Shown here piece after piece: positions 1 through 11,417 of a stretch of 64,000 bases of DNA. Numbering within the stretch: position 1 is the first letter of the stretch; each line of letters starts with the position of its first letter. The notes beneath the pieces are model-generated. The model was not told where the DNA came from. It saw nothing but the letters and a program-made list of their open reading frames with translations, and searched no databases. This DNA comes from Gnetum montanum (lineage: Eukaryota; Streptophyta; Gnetopsida; Gnetales; Gnetaceae): the NCBI GenBank assembly GCA_015680685.1, contig MNCI01037820.1, positions 1,110,730-1,174,729 on the forward strand. The letters run 5' to 3'. Made by a program: the position numbers and the translations under genes.

Positions 1-599
1 ATCTTTATTCGAGCAAATTGTACCTAAGCACACATTTGTGTACGACAATAAAGACGAATTTTATGATAAACCTTGCAGCATAAGGACGAAGCTAATTAGT
101 AATTAATTCTTATTGAATGTTTAACGCTTTCCTAGTTAATTAAATTCTCTCTCAACCCTTGATCTTCTTAGTTAAGTGCACTCAGTACGACCGCTTCGAG
201 CATGCGTGTAGCGCTTGGTAACCCAGTAACGATTAGCATTTGGTAATCCCAGCAGCGTTGCACTGGTTCAAGATGTGTACGGCAAGTGGGAACGGATACT
301 GGTGTTAGGATAATTAGAACTTAGTGAATGAATAGTAATGTGAGTTAGTCACTTAGTTCTCTTCCCTTCCCCTTATTAGCATAAGACATCAAAAAGATAA
401 AAGTTATAAAAATCATGTACCTCAAGCTTACTTAACCATACAACCATGACAATACAAGTAAGTTTGGGAAGACAACGATTGATTAACCCTGAGTGTTCCA
501 TTAAGGTGTGTAAGCACTTAGTCCTTGGAGTTTGACCAGATCGCACGTGAGACACTTGTATTCGTATGGTTGAGTGTAGGGGTACCTCGCCACTCATCA
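1..599 (+). repeat. 3' part of an LTR related to family A
   Basis: The segment matches, in order, landmarks of the family A LTRs at 11,418, 17,431 and 48,635. These are the block with tctttattcgagcaa followed by gtacctaagcac, the ggtaatcccag motif near 244, and the terminal block with gtatggttgagtg and the final cactcatca at 591-599. It lacks the first part of the LTR, which would lie left of the window. No primer-binding site follows, so this is most likely the 3' LTR of an element to the left, or a solo LTR. Its CpG content is higher than in the family A copies, which suggests it is younger or less decayed. Confidence 0.65.
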
Positions 600-1442
600 C
601 AAGGATTCAAATCAAAGAACATATCAACAAGGAAGGGTATCATAGGGTGGAGCATAACAAATAGTACTTTGAAAACATTGAAAAATGCAGAGAAAGAAAA
701 AAGCTAAACATACTTCTATTTGCACAATATAGGGAACTCTTAATTTAAAGGTAAACTCTTTATCTATGGTTATTGCTCATTACTTGTGATGCATAATTAG
801 CAAAGTATCAATGAGATCCCATCATTTTAGAGTTAAAATACATAGATGAATCAAGACTCCTTATCACTAATGAATATACAAGAACTCTCTAATATAAATA
901 GCCTTAACGATGAATAACACATTTTTCTTGAATGTCTCATTTTAAGCATATTATATATACATAGAATATTCCAGTTGGAAATTTGGTTAATTTGCCCCAA
1001 ATATTACCAAGAATACTCAGTGATATTGTTAATAATATTTTCAAAACTCATAGTATGTATATTTTTGACAAATGCAATGGTTGATGAATTTAATCAAATT
1101 TCAGTTTCAAAAAATATTAAATAAAAACTCAACATAGAAAAACAACATAAAACAAAGTACCCAAGCATGGCACACATTTCACACTATGATCAATGAAGAC
1201 ATTTCATGAAACAAAAAATCTTATTTGATAATGCAACACACTAGTTCACAATGAAACAAATGAATATAATTCATAAACAAGACAATAACATAAATAATAC
1301 ACAAGCATTAACAAATTCAGTTTTCAAATCATATGATACACACATGTAGCTTTGGAACGATTGGATAGACTTCTAATGAATAAAATTTAAAAGTGAAGTT
1401 TCTCAAAGAGAATAGTGGATTGAAAACTTGAGATTGCCTTGG
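600..1442. other. AT-rich stretch without a recognisable gene
   Basis: This spacer lies between the LTR end and the 3' end of the unknown gene on the minus strand. Both strands are stop-rich and AT-rich. I see no RNA gene, LTR terminus or long repeat in it. Confidence 0.6.
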
Positions 1443-2920
1443 TTAAGCTCTATAAACACTAGGACGATCTTTAAATTGACTACTTGAGCTAGTGACGTGC
1501 TTATCTTTGAAAAATTTGTTAGATATCACATATCCCTTGTCGTGTCCACTTTTAGAGTCATACCCAGAGGCGAAATGAGGACCGTTGATTGGAACCTTAA
1601 CATAGTCCAGCAGATTCCATGTCATGTGGTCATAAATACATGTGCGTAACTCCTGTGGTACAGTGTTTTGTAGCCGCACGTAGCAAATTCCAACGAATTG
1701 ACCACCTTCCAGCACATGAATATTAAACGGCTTCTGCTGCACAACAATGGAAGACTTAAAGTCCCAGCTTCGTTGAACGTTTTGACAATCCCATATTCAC
1801 ATACACATATCACTAATCCTCTTTGGTGGATTGGAATTATTTGATGGATACCTTCAATGGGTATTGCTCTTTCATTGACCTGTCCCTTTCTTGTAGGTTT
1901 ACTTAAATCAAGTATTCTCACACAGTAATTGTCGTGCTCTACTGCTACCAGATCTTTTATCCAAGATAAAACTTTAGGAGTCTTCTCCTTATGTTCATGC
2001 TGCAGTAAATGGTTGCTCGCTCTTCTCCTACTGTAGTTGACAGTAATTCTTTTCAAGAACGCTCCAGTCTCTTTGCAGTAAACCAGTGCCGGAAAGGCTT
2101 GCTCTTCACAAAAAGACGTGTTTTGGAAAATAGAACACAAGATAATTTCTTGTATGCACAAACTCGTAGTTGTTTAGTTCTATGGAACAAGGCAGATGAT
2201 GTGTTAACTTATCCAAAGATACGCTGAAACCTATTTCCATGCAGTCGAGGAAATTCAACATTATTACTCTGTGTCCCCCAAAGTCTACGAAAGCCTTAGA
2301 GTCTTCCATGATAAGAGAAGGATGTGAATAATTGACATGGTGTCTAAACTCTATGAAATCTAGCGGAATCTCAGAGGAATGCAGGCCTTTTAAATCCAAA
2401 CTGTCTAATACAGTTACTTGTGTTTCAGGATTTTTTCCCAGAAAAACAGAGATCTTTTAAATGCATTAAACTGTATGTGATCGTAAAAGTCATCAATTTC
2501 CAGAATAATGGCCTGTCCATCTCGTAACATTACATCCAGATCGCCATTTACAGATTTATGGTAGGCAATGAGGTACTGCTTCTTCCATTGGTCCGTTAAT
2601 TTTCCTATAACAAATACCACATCGTCTGCAACCACAACTTTGGTCGTCATGATCTGGTTCCACATATCGAAACCATGAACATGGTAATCTCTGTGTAAAT
2701 TGCATATTGTGGTTCTTTGACTTCCCAGGATTCCGAGCTCTCTCTTTTGCAAAACGTTGGCAATGTTTTTAGAAATTCCATCAACATCTGTTTTCCTTTT
2801 TTCGGGAAGCCTGTCTGTTGTTTCTGTGAAATCGTTGGACCCAAGATCAGAGAATTCGATTCTTCTTTCCTTAGCAGCTTGAGGAGCCATGAAACTATCA
2901 AGTCTTCTTAACGGTCTCAC
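1443..2920 (-). pseudogene. Unrecognised, possibly beta-propeller-like protein gene with three frame changes
   Basis: Four overlapping minus-strand frames read as one protein of about 490 residues: 2920-2414, then 2399-2106, 2161-1622 and 1742-1443. The frame alternates between two phases, with switches near 2440, 2130 and 1745. The likely start is the Met codon at 2890, although the frame stays open upstream to a stop just inside a perfect gtaagt at 2966-2961. The chain has alternating hydrophobic strands such as VVVADDVVFVIGK and a WD-like segment IKDLVAVEHDNYCVRILDLS. This suggests a beta-propeller, but I cannot name a family. Base composition and the absence of in-frame stops away from the switches set it apart from the retroelement debris around it, so it looks like host sequence. 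It may be a recent pseudogene, a captured fragment, or an intact gene with three indel errors in the assembly. The function is unknown. Confidence 0.55.
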
Positions 2921-4179
2921 AAAAACCTCGTCTGTTATGCACCCTTTCGCTGTGCTCAGAACTTACCTGGAATTTTGTGGAAGCTTTGATCGCATTATTA
3001 GTTGTCTATTCTTATAATCTTTAAAACGTTTGCCACATGACATCAATTTGCGTCTCTTTTATAGCAGTCCCAGGTTAAGTGGATGGAAAACAAGCAGACA
3101 AGATTGGGCAACTTGTACATTAATATCTGTTCTAAAAGCTAAAATTATGAGGATAGAATGGGTTACTACGGTGAACTTTTCCAGTAATGAAAATAAGCAT
3201 GCAAGAAATTTCAATTATGTTACGTGATTTTGGTTTTGGATACAAACAAAGCTCCTAGATCGTATACTTAGAAATATATTCAATATAATTCCATGTTAAC
3301 TATGGGAGCTTTCTTTGCATTTGGAAGTATCTTAGGTAGCTTATTCTCTATTTTATATGGAAGCTTGGATGTACCATTCTTTTTCAGTATTACCGGTATA
3401 ACTAATATTTTTTCACAAGTTAAATATTAGGTTCCTAAAAATAATTTTTTTTTGAGTTTCTCAGTTACAACTCTAAGCAAAAATCTTCTAATAAAAAGTG
3501 AACAATTAATTTGTTTTCCAGGGTATTAATTTCATTTTTATTTTAAAGGATCAAGTTAGGGAAGCTTTAGCTTTTCTTACTATTTGTTTCTTTTTCACAT
3601 GGATACTTTATTTTTTTCTTAAGAGAGAGCTTCTCCTTCTCCTTATAAATAGCTTTTTAGTCAAAAGTAAAAACCCTTGAGGATACTTCTATATCATATT
3701 AAGGGAGGATTGGTTGTAAGGATGAAAACCTAAAAAGGTATCCCAAAACCATTGGGCATTTTCTTTAGACTCTCTATTATGTATTGTTGAGTTTTTGATG
3801 TAATGTATTTTGAATTTATTCTTAAATTATTATATATTTTTCTAGGTTCCAACATCTCCTACTAATAAACCTAAGAGGACCTTTCGTTATTATGATAGGG
3901 AACTTCATGGATATAATGAACAATAAAAATCTATCATAATATAAGAGAGGGTGAGGAAAGTATCATGTTACTATTCTAACATTCCATTTAATTTTTTTTG
4001 TTAAAAAGAAAAGATCCTCTAAGCGAAAATATAAATATATATAGCTAATGTTATATCCCATAATCTATCCAAGGGTAGAAGACATGAATAGGTTGAAAAT
4101 ATATACCTTTAACTAATTATCAATAATTATTAAGCATTAAAACAATCTAGCTATAAGTGTGCATTTTTCTCTCTTTCTA
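2921..4179. other. AT-rich spacer; possible solo-LTR remnant at 3600-3870
   Basis: No gene is visible. A TATA-like ccttataaatag lies near 3641, followed by an LTR-like AT-rich tract ending ttccaaca near 3850. This could be a decayed solo LTR, but I cannot define both ends. The part just upstream of 2967 could hold a short first exon of the unknown gene, with ATG at about 2996 on the minus strand and a donor at 2966. Confidence 0.3.
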
Positions 4180-4800
4180 GTCTCATTTGTGCACTCTTTT
4201 TCACCTTCATACTTTCAATCTCTCTTTCAACTCTCATTTGTGCACTTTCAACTCCATTCTCCACAAAACATTCAAACATAATCAATATTTATCGAATACA
4301 AGACCAAGATCTCAGGGAAACCTTCCCCATTACCAACTTGAAGATTCTTGGTTGTTTTTCAATCTTAATCTCATCTTTTTTTGACTATTTCCATATTGAA
4401 ACTACAACATTAGAGCTTTTTCGTCTATAGGCTGGATAAGACGTCTTAATGTTAGCCCTGGCATTTGGGCAGGAGGTCTCCTATCTTGACAAAACATCTC
4501 TTTCAATGGTAATATGTATCCTTAGAGTTGTTTCCTTTAGGTAATAGATGTCTCCCTAGAAACATCTTTTATCTGACCAAGATATCTTCACTCCTCACCA
4601 AGATGTCTCCTAGGCATTTGAGACATCTTCTATGTCATCTTCATACTCAGAAAAGTTATCTTCTAGGTTAGAAAACCTTTTTCCTAGCATCTCAAAACCT
4701 TTCATTTGCCTCTTTTAGGGATGAAAAGGGATTTGGAAGAGCTATTCCTATACCAGCTCTCCCACCCTTCAAAAAGTGAACTTAGGTAAACAAGAAAGTA
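4180..4800 (-). repeat. 3' LTR of element F (ends approximate)
   Basis: This segment is similar to 10,940-11,412. Shared blocks include the leader with aaacataatcaatattta then ctcaggg/ctcagag-aaacc, the ccatattgaaactac block, a gcttgaca/cttgacaaaaca block, and a cluster of agatgtct and agacatct motifs ending in the block with ggcatttgagacatcttct. Because the pol genes between the two copies read on the minus strand, this left copy is the 3' LTR. Its exact termini are blurred by divergence. Confidence 0.6.
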
Positions 4801-5389
4801 GGGGTAGAACTAATCCCCTACTCAACAAGTTTGGTCTCATGGAACTGTATAGCATCACCAGTAGTTTGTTCCTTCTAATAAATTAAGTTCCCATGTCTCT
4901 TTACTTCATGAGTATTGGAAGCTTCACTCTTACTGAGTATGATTGCCTTCCTCTTTTGCAAAAGCTTGGACTTATTAATAGTCCCATTCAACTCATTGAT
5001 GCTTTCCTACAAGATTTCCTCCTCTATCAGTCCATAGTAATGCAAAAGATCTGTAACATCAAAAGCAAAAGACACCATATTATTTAGTAATTCAATTTCA
5101 AAAGCATTATCATTAATTTTGGCTTTTATTATGAAAGGATCCATCTTCTTAGATTTCAATTGTGAGAAGTTAATACCTCTCAACCTCTTCTTCTTCAAGT
5201 GCACTAAAAAAAGATCATCAACAACAAATTTGGACTTCCTCTATCCTCACTCTTCTTAAGGACTCTTTATTCAGCCTTTTCTCAAGATTTTCCTTCTCTT
5301 AAGCATGAAGATCTTTCATCTCTTGCATAAAATCAACATTCAATTATGTCTTTTCATCAAATATCTAAATATTATCCATAATCTTTGGA
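4801..5389 (-). other. Element F region downstream of integrase
   Basis: This AT-rich stretch lies between the integrase remnant and the 3' LTR. It probably holds the integrase C-terminus and 3' untranslated region, but stops and frame changes are too dense to follow. Confidence 0.4.
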
Positions 5390-6013
5390 AAAAAATCATA
5401 ATTAACCTTAAATGGGCTTCTCTAGATGTTAATATGAAAAGCATTATTATAGAAAAATTTAGCATTACACAATAAATTCTCCCACCTATTGCATTATCCT
5501 TCACATAAACACCTTAAAATATTTAGCAAAGATTTATTGATCACTTTAATTTGAGCATTGAATTGTAAATGATATGCACTAGAAAAATTAATTTTTATGC
5601 CTAAAATGTTTTAAATGAATGTCCAAAAATAACTAGTAAACTTGGAGTCTCTATCACTAACAATATTCAAAGGAATCTCATGAAACTTTACAACATATTG
5701 AAAAACAACTTTACAACATGTGATGTGTCACTCATCTTTTTGTATGAAATGAATTCTTTCATCTTAGAGAATCTATCCACCATAACACAGATAATGTTGT
5801 GCTCACTTTTGGTCTTTGGAATTCTACTCATAAAGTCCATTGATACACTTTTTCATGGATCCTTGGAAATTAACAAAGGCATATAATGACCATCCACTTC
5901 TTTAGCTCCCTTGAATCTTTGACATGTCAAATACTCCAAAAATTCGAAGATTTCAAAGGCCATTCTAGGCCAAATATATTGCCTACCCACAAGCTCTAAT
6001 GTTTTATGTTTGT
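5390..6013 (-). pseudogene. Element F integrase core remnant
   Basis: The minus strand reads as a Ty3/gypsy integrase. It has YIWPRMAFEIFEFLEYLTCQ, then SVSMDFMSRIPK carrying the first catalytic Asp, then MVDRFSKMKEFISYKK, then IVSDRDSKF carrying the second Asp. Next comes AQIKVINKSLLN, where the catalytic Glu of the usual GQTE motif is replaced by Lys. Several stops and frame changes interrupt it. Integrase would insert the element's cDNA into the host chromosome; this copy cannot encode an active enzyme. It follows the zinc-binding segment at 6014-6349 in the normal order. Confidence 0.8.
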
Positions 6014-6349
6014 CTATAAAATTGCCATGTCACAACAATGCTTTTCAATTAAAATATTTCTTATAAAATCATAAATGGGAATACAAACCTTCTCATTCTT
6101 AAATAGTAGTTCATCTTGAATATGATAGTCCCTCCATTGGTTTATCCTACTCAACAAAGGCTCTTTGAGGCTTTTCCAAACCTGCCCAAAATTTAAGCTA
6201 TGTTCATACAAATTAGAAAAGTCACTTGTATCTTCCATATGAGGCACATTGAAATTCACCACATGCATCCTAAACAATGCAATTGCTATGACATTGCCTT
6301 TCCAAATTTTGTTCATAAGCACAAAATTGAAATCTTGCAAATGTGTCAT
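6014..6349 (-). pseudogene. Element F RNase H end and integrase N-terminus
   Basis: An open stretch of 111 residues matches the junction between RNase H and integrase in Ty3/gypsy polyproteins. It has the RNase H tail (FNFVLMNKIWKGNVIAIA, where a His-Lys...Gly-Lys-Asn-x-Val-Ala-Asp-Ala-Leu-Ser pattern is usual). This is followed by a linker, the DELLFKNEKVCIPIYDFIR segment, and the start of the zinc-binding domain at IEKHCCDMAIL. The catalytic Asp of the RNase H tail is not preserved. The frame then shifts into the integrase core downstream. Confidence 0.7.
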
Positions 6350-6900
6350 TCATTTAATTTGTTTAACACTCAACTTCTTTTGGTAATTGAGAATTAAAGT
6401 GCTTTGTGAGTAATTATCAAAGTAAACTTCTTGGACAATAAACAATCCCTTCAATGCTTGAACAATAGTATATAATTCCTTCTCATATATGCTATATTTT
6501 TACCTTAACTCATTCAACTTATTTGAAAAAAGAGCAATAGGTCTTCCTTCATGTCAAAGAACCCTTTTAATGGCAAGTTTACTTGCATTAATCTTCACCT
6601 TAAAAAGTTTATGGAAATATAGTATTACAAGCATTAGTTCACTAGTGATTTTTTACTTTAATAAGTCAAAGCTTCTTTGAGTCTCATCACCCCAACAGAA
6701 ATTTTGATTCTTCTTAAGTAATGCAAACATAGGTCATAAAATACCATAAAAATTTTCTATGAACATCTTGTAAGAACTTGCTAAAACAAGAAATGATCTT
6801 ACCTCTCCAACATTTTAAGAAGTTGATCAATCTCTAATAGCTTTCACCTTGGTAGCTTCTATCCAAATTTGATTTTTAAAAATCACATGTCCTAAATATG
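6350..6900 (-). pseudogene. Element F RT thumb/connection and RNase H remnant
   Basis: On the minus strand the order is a segment like TYLGHVIFKNQIWIEATKVK, then SFLVLASSYKMFIENF, then KKNQNFCWGDETQRSFDLLK. This is the connection region of Ty3/gypsy RT. RNase H remnants follow (VKINASKLAIKRVL and KLNELRxKYSIYEKELYTIV). Stops occur every 20 to 60 residues. The segment joins the RT at 6901-7400 and the RNase H tail at 6014-6349 in the normal order. Confidence 0.65.
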
Positions 6901-7400
6901 TGATCTTCCTCTTGAAGAATTAACTCTTCTTCACATTGATCATCAAATATGCCTCCTCCAACTTAAGACATACTCTTCTTAAGTAATCGAAGTAATCCAA
7001 AAAATTATCAAAGAAAACAATACAACACTTACCAATAAAATCCTTGAGGACATTGTGCATCAGCCTTATGAATGTAGCAAGGGCATTTGTATGCTCAAAT
7101 GACATCATTAGTTACTCAAAAAATCCATTTGGTGTCTTGAAAGTGATCCTCCACTCATCACCAAGCTTGATTTGAATTTGATGACATTCATTCTTCAAAT
7201 AAATTTTGCTAAAAACCTTTGCATTGGTAACAACATCAAGGATATCATCCATCCTTGAAATAGGAAACTTGTACCTCGTTGTTATCTTGTTCATAGCTCT
7301 AGAATCAATGCACATTATCCGTTCTTCCTTGTCCTTCTTTGGCACAAGCATTGCTAGAACTGCATAAGGATCAACTGACTCCCTAATGAAGCCATTTACA
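6901..7400 (-). pseudogene. Element F reverse transcriptase remnant
   Basis: Two adjacent open segments (7351-7112 and 7108-6920) carry the Ty3/gypsy RT signature. VPKKDKEERIMCIDSRAMNK is followed by PISRMDDILDVV, then KIYLKNECHQIQIK, where the catalytic Asp of the usual KIDL motif is Tyr. Then comes WRITFKTPNGFFE, a stop, and ALATFIRLMHNVLKDFIGK. The palm motif reads IVFFDNFLDY, so the second Asp of the YxDD-type active site is Asn. RT copies element RNA into cDNA. Two of the three catalytic aspartates are gone, so this copy is dead. Confidence 0.85.
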
Positions 7401-8259
7401 AGTAAGCCTTCTACTTACCTGTGTAATTTAGCCCATTGATTCAGTGCCATCTAGTATGCCCTCTCATTTGGAATGGTAGAACTAGGGATGAAATCAATTT
7501 GATACTAAACATTCCTATTAGCGGAATCCATCTAATTTCCCTTTTAACACTTTAGAAAATTCCTCCTTCAAGCCTAGTACACCTACTGGAAGTTCTACCT
7601 ATACAACATTATGGTTATATGTAATATTTGATTAAATTACAAGAACAAAACTAGCGTCATCATATTTCTTAATATATTGCCCTTTCCCAAGAATAATTCA
7701 CAAATCATTAAGTGAGCTTTGCTACCTCACTTGTTCAGCTATCTTAGGAATTAACTCATGAATTACATTAGGACTTTCTACATTCCACATATTTTTTGCT
7801 TCATCAAAATAAGCACCATTATCAAAATTCCAAGGCCTTTCAAGAATTACATTAATCAATTGGTAGTACATCATATTTCAAAACATCATGATAACTCTCA
7901 ATTTTAAATTTCTAGGCACATTGCTCTCTCACCTATTAAGAGATGTCTCTTGATAACCAATGCACCTTGTATGGTCTTTTGGATAAGGAGTTATCAGTAA
8001 ACCCAACCTAGCAATTGTCCTAGAAGAAATAAAATTTTCTTGGACTCCCTAATTAATCAAAATATGAATTTAATCTCCACTAAGAAAACATATAGGACCA
8101 ATCTAAAACAACAATTTTCTTGATGGATGATCTTGTGAATTCACATTTTTAATAAATGTACAAGAATTCAATTTACAAGCTTCCTCAATTTTGTAAGTAT
8201 GAGAATTACTTCTTTCAAGAGCTTGGCTTAATATCTTCTCTACTTTCATGGTTTGCACA
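7401..8259 (-). pseudogene. Element F protease-to-RT linker remnant
   Basis: This lies between the gag zinc-knuckle region and RT. Fragments compatible with a retropepsin and its linker are visible on the minus strand, such as NFISSRTIARLGLLITPYP and VQVELPVGVLG-like pieces, but no intact Asp-Thr/Ser-Gly motif survives. Identification rests mainly on position. Confidence 0.4.
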
Positions 8260-9130
8260 TCCTTGCCATTGTCTACCTTATGAAGTGGACATTCTGATTA
8301 CTTTTATATCCATTCTTTAAATTTGAAGCATTGAACCTTTGATGAATTGTTGCCTTAACTATTTTCTTCTTTACCTTGATCATTCTTGTTCTTTTCCTTC
8401 TTATCATACTTTTCTTGCTTCTTGTCATGGATGCCTTTCTTATTTTTAGATTTTGACTTGGATTCCTTCTTTGATTTGGATCCCTTGTTCTTTCTCTTTG
8501 AAGCTTGTTTGCTTCTATTTTCAAATTCACTAAGTGTCTTCTTTATCTTAAGTGCTAAATCATAAGCCTCATCAAGGGTTTGAGGATCATAGAATAAAAA
8601 TTCTTACTCATACGTGATTTTGAGATCTTCCTAAAAGATTAAAACTTATTCATATTCCTACTAGTTTATCTTAGCTTGATGGAATAGTTCATAAAATTCA
8701 ATGTGAAATTCCTTCACATATTTCTCTCATTGTCTAAGAAATTTAAGCTTAATGATTTCTCTTTTCTATTTTGAGATTAGTCAAATTTCCATCTCAACCT
8801 ATATTTCATAAAATTGTAATTCCTGATAGGTTAATAATTTTATCTCTCATATCTTTAGAATTCTTTTTTCTACCAAGTTGAAGCCTTACTTTTGTAATCT
8901 AGATTTAGCAATTAGTATCCTCAATTGATTTAATACCTATTCTCACTCAAAATTCTTATTAGATATCTTTATTCAACTTGAAAAAGCATTAGTACCATCT
9001 ACACCATTAAAAGTTTTCATCTTAATATATGAAATTCTTGAAGCATTTCTAAATGATCTAGCAATCTTTGCTTCATCTTCATTATCAAGCTTCTCATAAC
9101 AAGAAGTAAATTTCTATGATGGAGTTCTTA
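8260..9130 (-). pseudogene. Element F gag remnant with decayed zinc knuckle
   Basis: Minus-strand fragments include KMKTFNGVDGTNAFS near 9020-8980, a capsid-like segment ending REKYVKEFHIEFYELFHQAK near 8700-8750, and a very Lys/Ser-rich tract at 8530-8340. A CCHC-like end follows near 8330-8290, where VQCFKFKEW shows the second Cys changed to Phe and SECPLHK the last Cys. Gag packages the element's RNA. Frame changes and stops are dense. Confidence 0.55.
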
Positions 9131-10939
9131 GAGTCTTGACATTGAGGATTGAGAACTTAGAAGGGGGGTTGAATAATTTCCCCAATAAAAACTACTCTTG
9201 CCACACAAACACACCAAATTTTACGTGGTTCCCCAACTTGGGCACATCCACGCTTAGAGGGCAGATTCCTTAGACACCTCCAAACTTTATTTCTTCCAAA
9301 ATATGGTTTGAAGGACACCACACCCTATACAATCTCTAAGCTCCACTCTAAAGTGTTTCACCACTGCAAAACCACTCAACCCCACAAGGTCCCAACAAGC
9401 TTAGAATGTGGTCTCAAGGATCCCACAACCTTTACAAAATTAGGCTACACTTTGGAGTGTTTTGACGCTATGAAACCACTTAATCCCATAGGATTGCAAC
9501 AAGCTCAATATAGATGCCTTCTCACAAGAAGCATATCAACCATGCAAGGCAACAAGAAAGAATGTAAAAAGCAAGGAAAGAATGTAACTACAATTACAAG
9601 ACCTTGCCATTGAGGCTCAACTTAGCATACAAACAAGCAAGTGAGGTGACAATGAAAGACAAGAATATAATAGCATAGATATGACAATGATTTATTTGAT
9701 GTTAATAGTGCTTGCTCAATTCTCAAGAATTTGGAGTGTTCTTATAACATTAGAGTTTCTGAAAATGCCTCATAATTCATGCAATAGCTGCCCAACAACT
9801 AGTGTAGGCATCTTCTTTGAAGTTGGGATATCTACATGAGTTCAACCTTAATTGTGGAGAGATATCTTCTTAGAGAATTGAACATCTCTTGGGAGATGTC
9901 TCAAGGAAGACATCTTCTTTTCAATGGAGATTTCTCTTGTTTTTGGAAGACATCTTCCTATGAATCCATTTGTCTTGTCTGAGATGTCTACTATTTTTTG
10001 GAGACATCTTGTCAACTTTGGAGCTTTGGTTTTTTTCTCTTGTTGATTTGGCTTCTTCCCAATCCTTGGAGCATCTTCAATTTGTTTGTAGCTTTCAGTT
10101 TCATCCTTATGTGTCCATGCTCTCATCTTACCTATGAAGTCTACACTTTGACAACCCATTGTAGATGTCATTCTCTTGAGTCCTTGTTCATGATGTGCAG
10201 TTCCTTTTCATTACTTGTAAACACATCATCCACAACAAACATTCTTTGTTCTCCATTGTCCTTAAGGTTTTGGCATACCAAAAGGTCAATAGACATGAGG
10301 AAATGGATTTCCTTTCTCTAGAATACTAGGCCATTGCATTCTTATACTTCCATAGCTAAAATTTTCTTTCTCCTTATCTAGTCCCCCTCCACTAGGCTAA
10401 GATCTACATTCTTATCTACCTTAGCAATCATCTCATCCAATCATTTAACCATTAGCTTAAAGAAAGATTTCATGCTCTCCATATCTCTATTTAGATTTTA
10501 AAGGATTTTTCTTCTTATGAGCCATTTAAAATAGAAATGAAAGACCACAACCAAATTTCCAACAATAATAAACCTAATTCTTTGATACTTATCCTAGAAT
10601 AGGATCACTTCAATTTACTTTAACCCTTAAAAAGCATACCAAATCTAGGTAGTATGTAAGACAATGTAATTACTAGAAAATAAGAAAACTAGCTATCTTC
10701 TATTAAAGCTAAAAGAAGATTATAATTACAGTGGAACCACAATTTTAAAAATAATAACACTTATACACTCAACTATATTATAGAGCAAAAGGCTCTACAA
10801 CCACATACATGATTGACATTAATGAAAGGCACATTTGAAACAAATTTTTTCCTCATACAGGACCAGATCCAACACAAATATATAGAGCTATAATGGACAA
10901 TATCACAAATACAATTATCTATAGAGAACCACACCACTC
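9131..10939 (-). other. Element F 5' leader or inserted sequence; no gene
   Basis: This lies between gag and the 5' LTR of F. At 9,150-9,260 there is a block with ttttacgtggttccccaac and ccacgcttag, a kind of sequence seen in many plant repeats. It is followed by an imperfect direct duplication (9342-9407 and 9441-9515). At 9,800-10,030 there is a dense cluster of agatgtct/agacatct motifs like those of the F LTRs. Open frames of about 100 codons on both strands here are unlike any protein I recognise. Confidence 0.45.
9342..9515 (+). repeat. Imperfect direct duplication, two units
   Basis: The unit from 9342 (ctccactctaaagtgttt ... aaccactcaaccccac ... caacaagctta) recurs from 9441 as ctacactttggagtgttt ... 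aaccacttaatcccat ... caacaagctca. The spacing is about 100 bases. This looks like a local tandem duplication that has diverged. Confidence 0.6.
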
Positions 10940-11417
10940 TCATGCATTCTTTCTTCTAATTATTATTCATGTGTTCTCACCTACATTCTCAATAAAACAT
11001 GAAAACATAAATAATATTTATTAAATAAAATAATAAGACCTCAGAGAAACCTTTTTTTGATCTTTATTCATATTTCCTAACTATTTCCAATCTTTATCTC
11101 ATATTTTCCAACAATTTTTGTATTGAAACTACCATGTTGGAGCTTTTCCCCAATCGAATGAGACATTTATAGGCTTGACAAAACACACTTCTATTAATCC
11201 TAGATTTCAAAAAGGATATCTTTTGTCTTGATAAGATGTCTCCTTTGGAGATAAGACATCTCCTTAAATTATAAGATGTAGGTGATAGTTTTCTCCCCCT
11301 AAAAAATATCTTATCTAGTCAAGACATCTCCATTATTGGCCAAGACATCTTCTAGGCATTTGGTACATCTTTTGTGTCATCTTCACACTTAGATAAGTCA
11401 TCTCCCAAGTCACTAAG
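10940..11417 (-). repeat. 5' LTR of element F, truncated at LTR1 of family A
   Basis: This copy is similar to 4180-4800 and lies upstream of F gag in the minus-strand reading direction. It stops abruptly at 11,417, where family A LTR1 begins with tgataaag. The left copy continues beyond the equivalent point, so LTR1 probably landed in this LTR or replaced its end. Confidence 0.6.

Noticed and set aside
3600-3870. Ty1/copia-type solo LTR
   Set aside because: TATA and a ccaaca-like end are present, but no second border, target duplication or internal sequence could be found; kept only as a remark.
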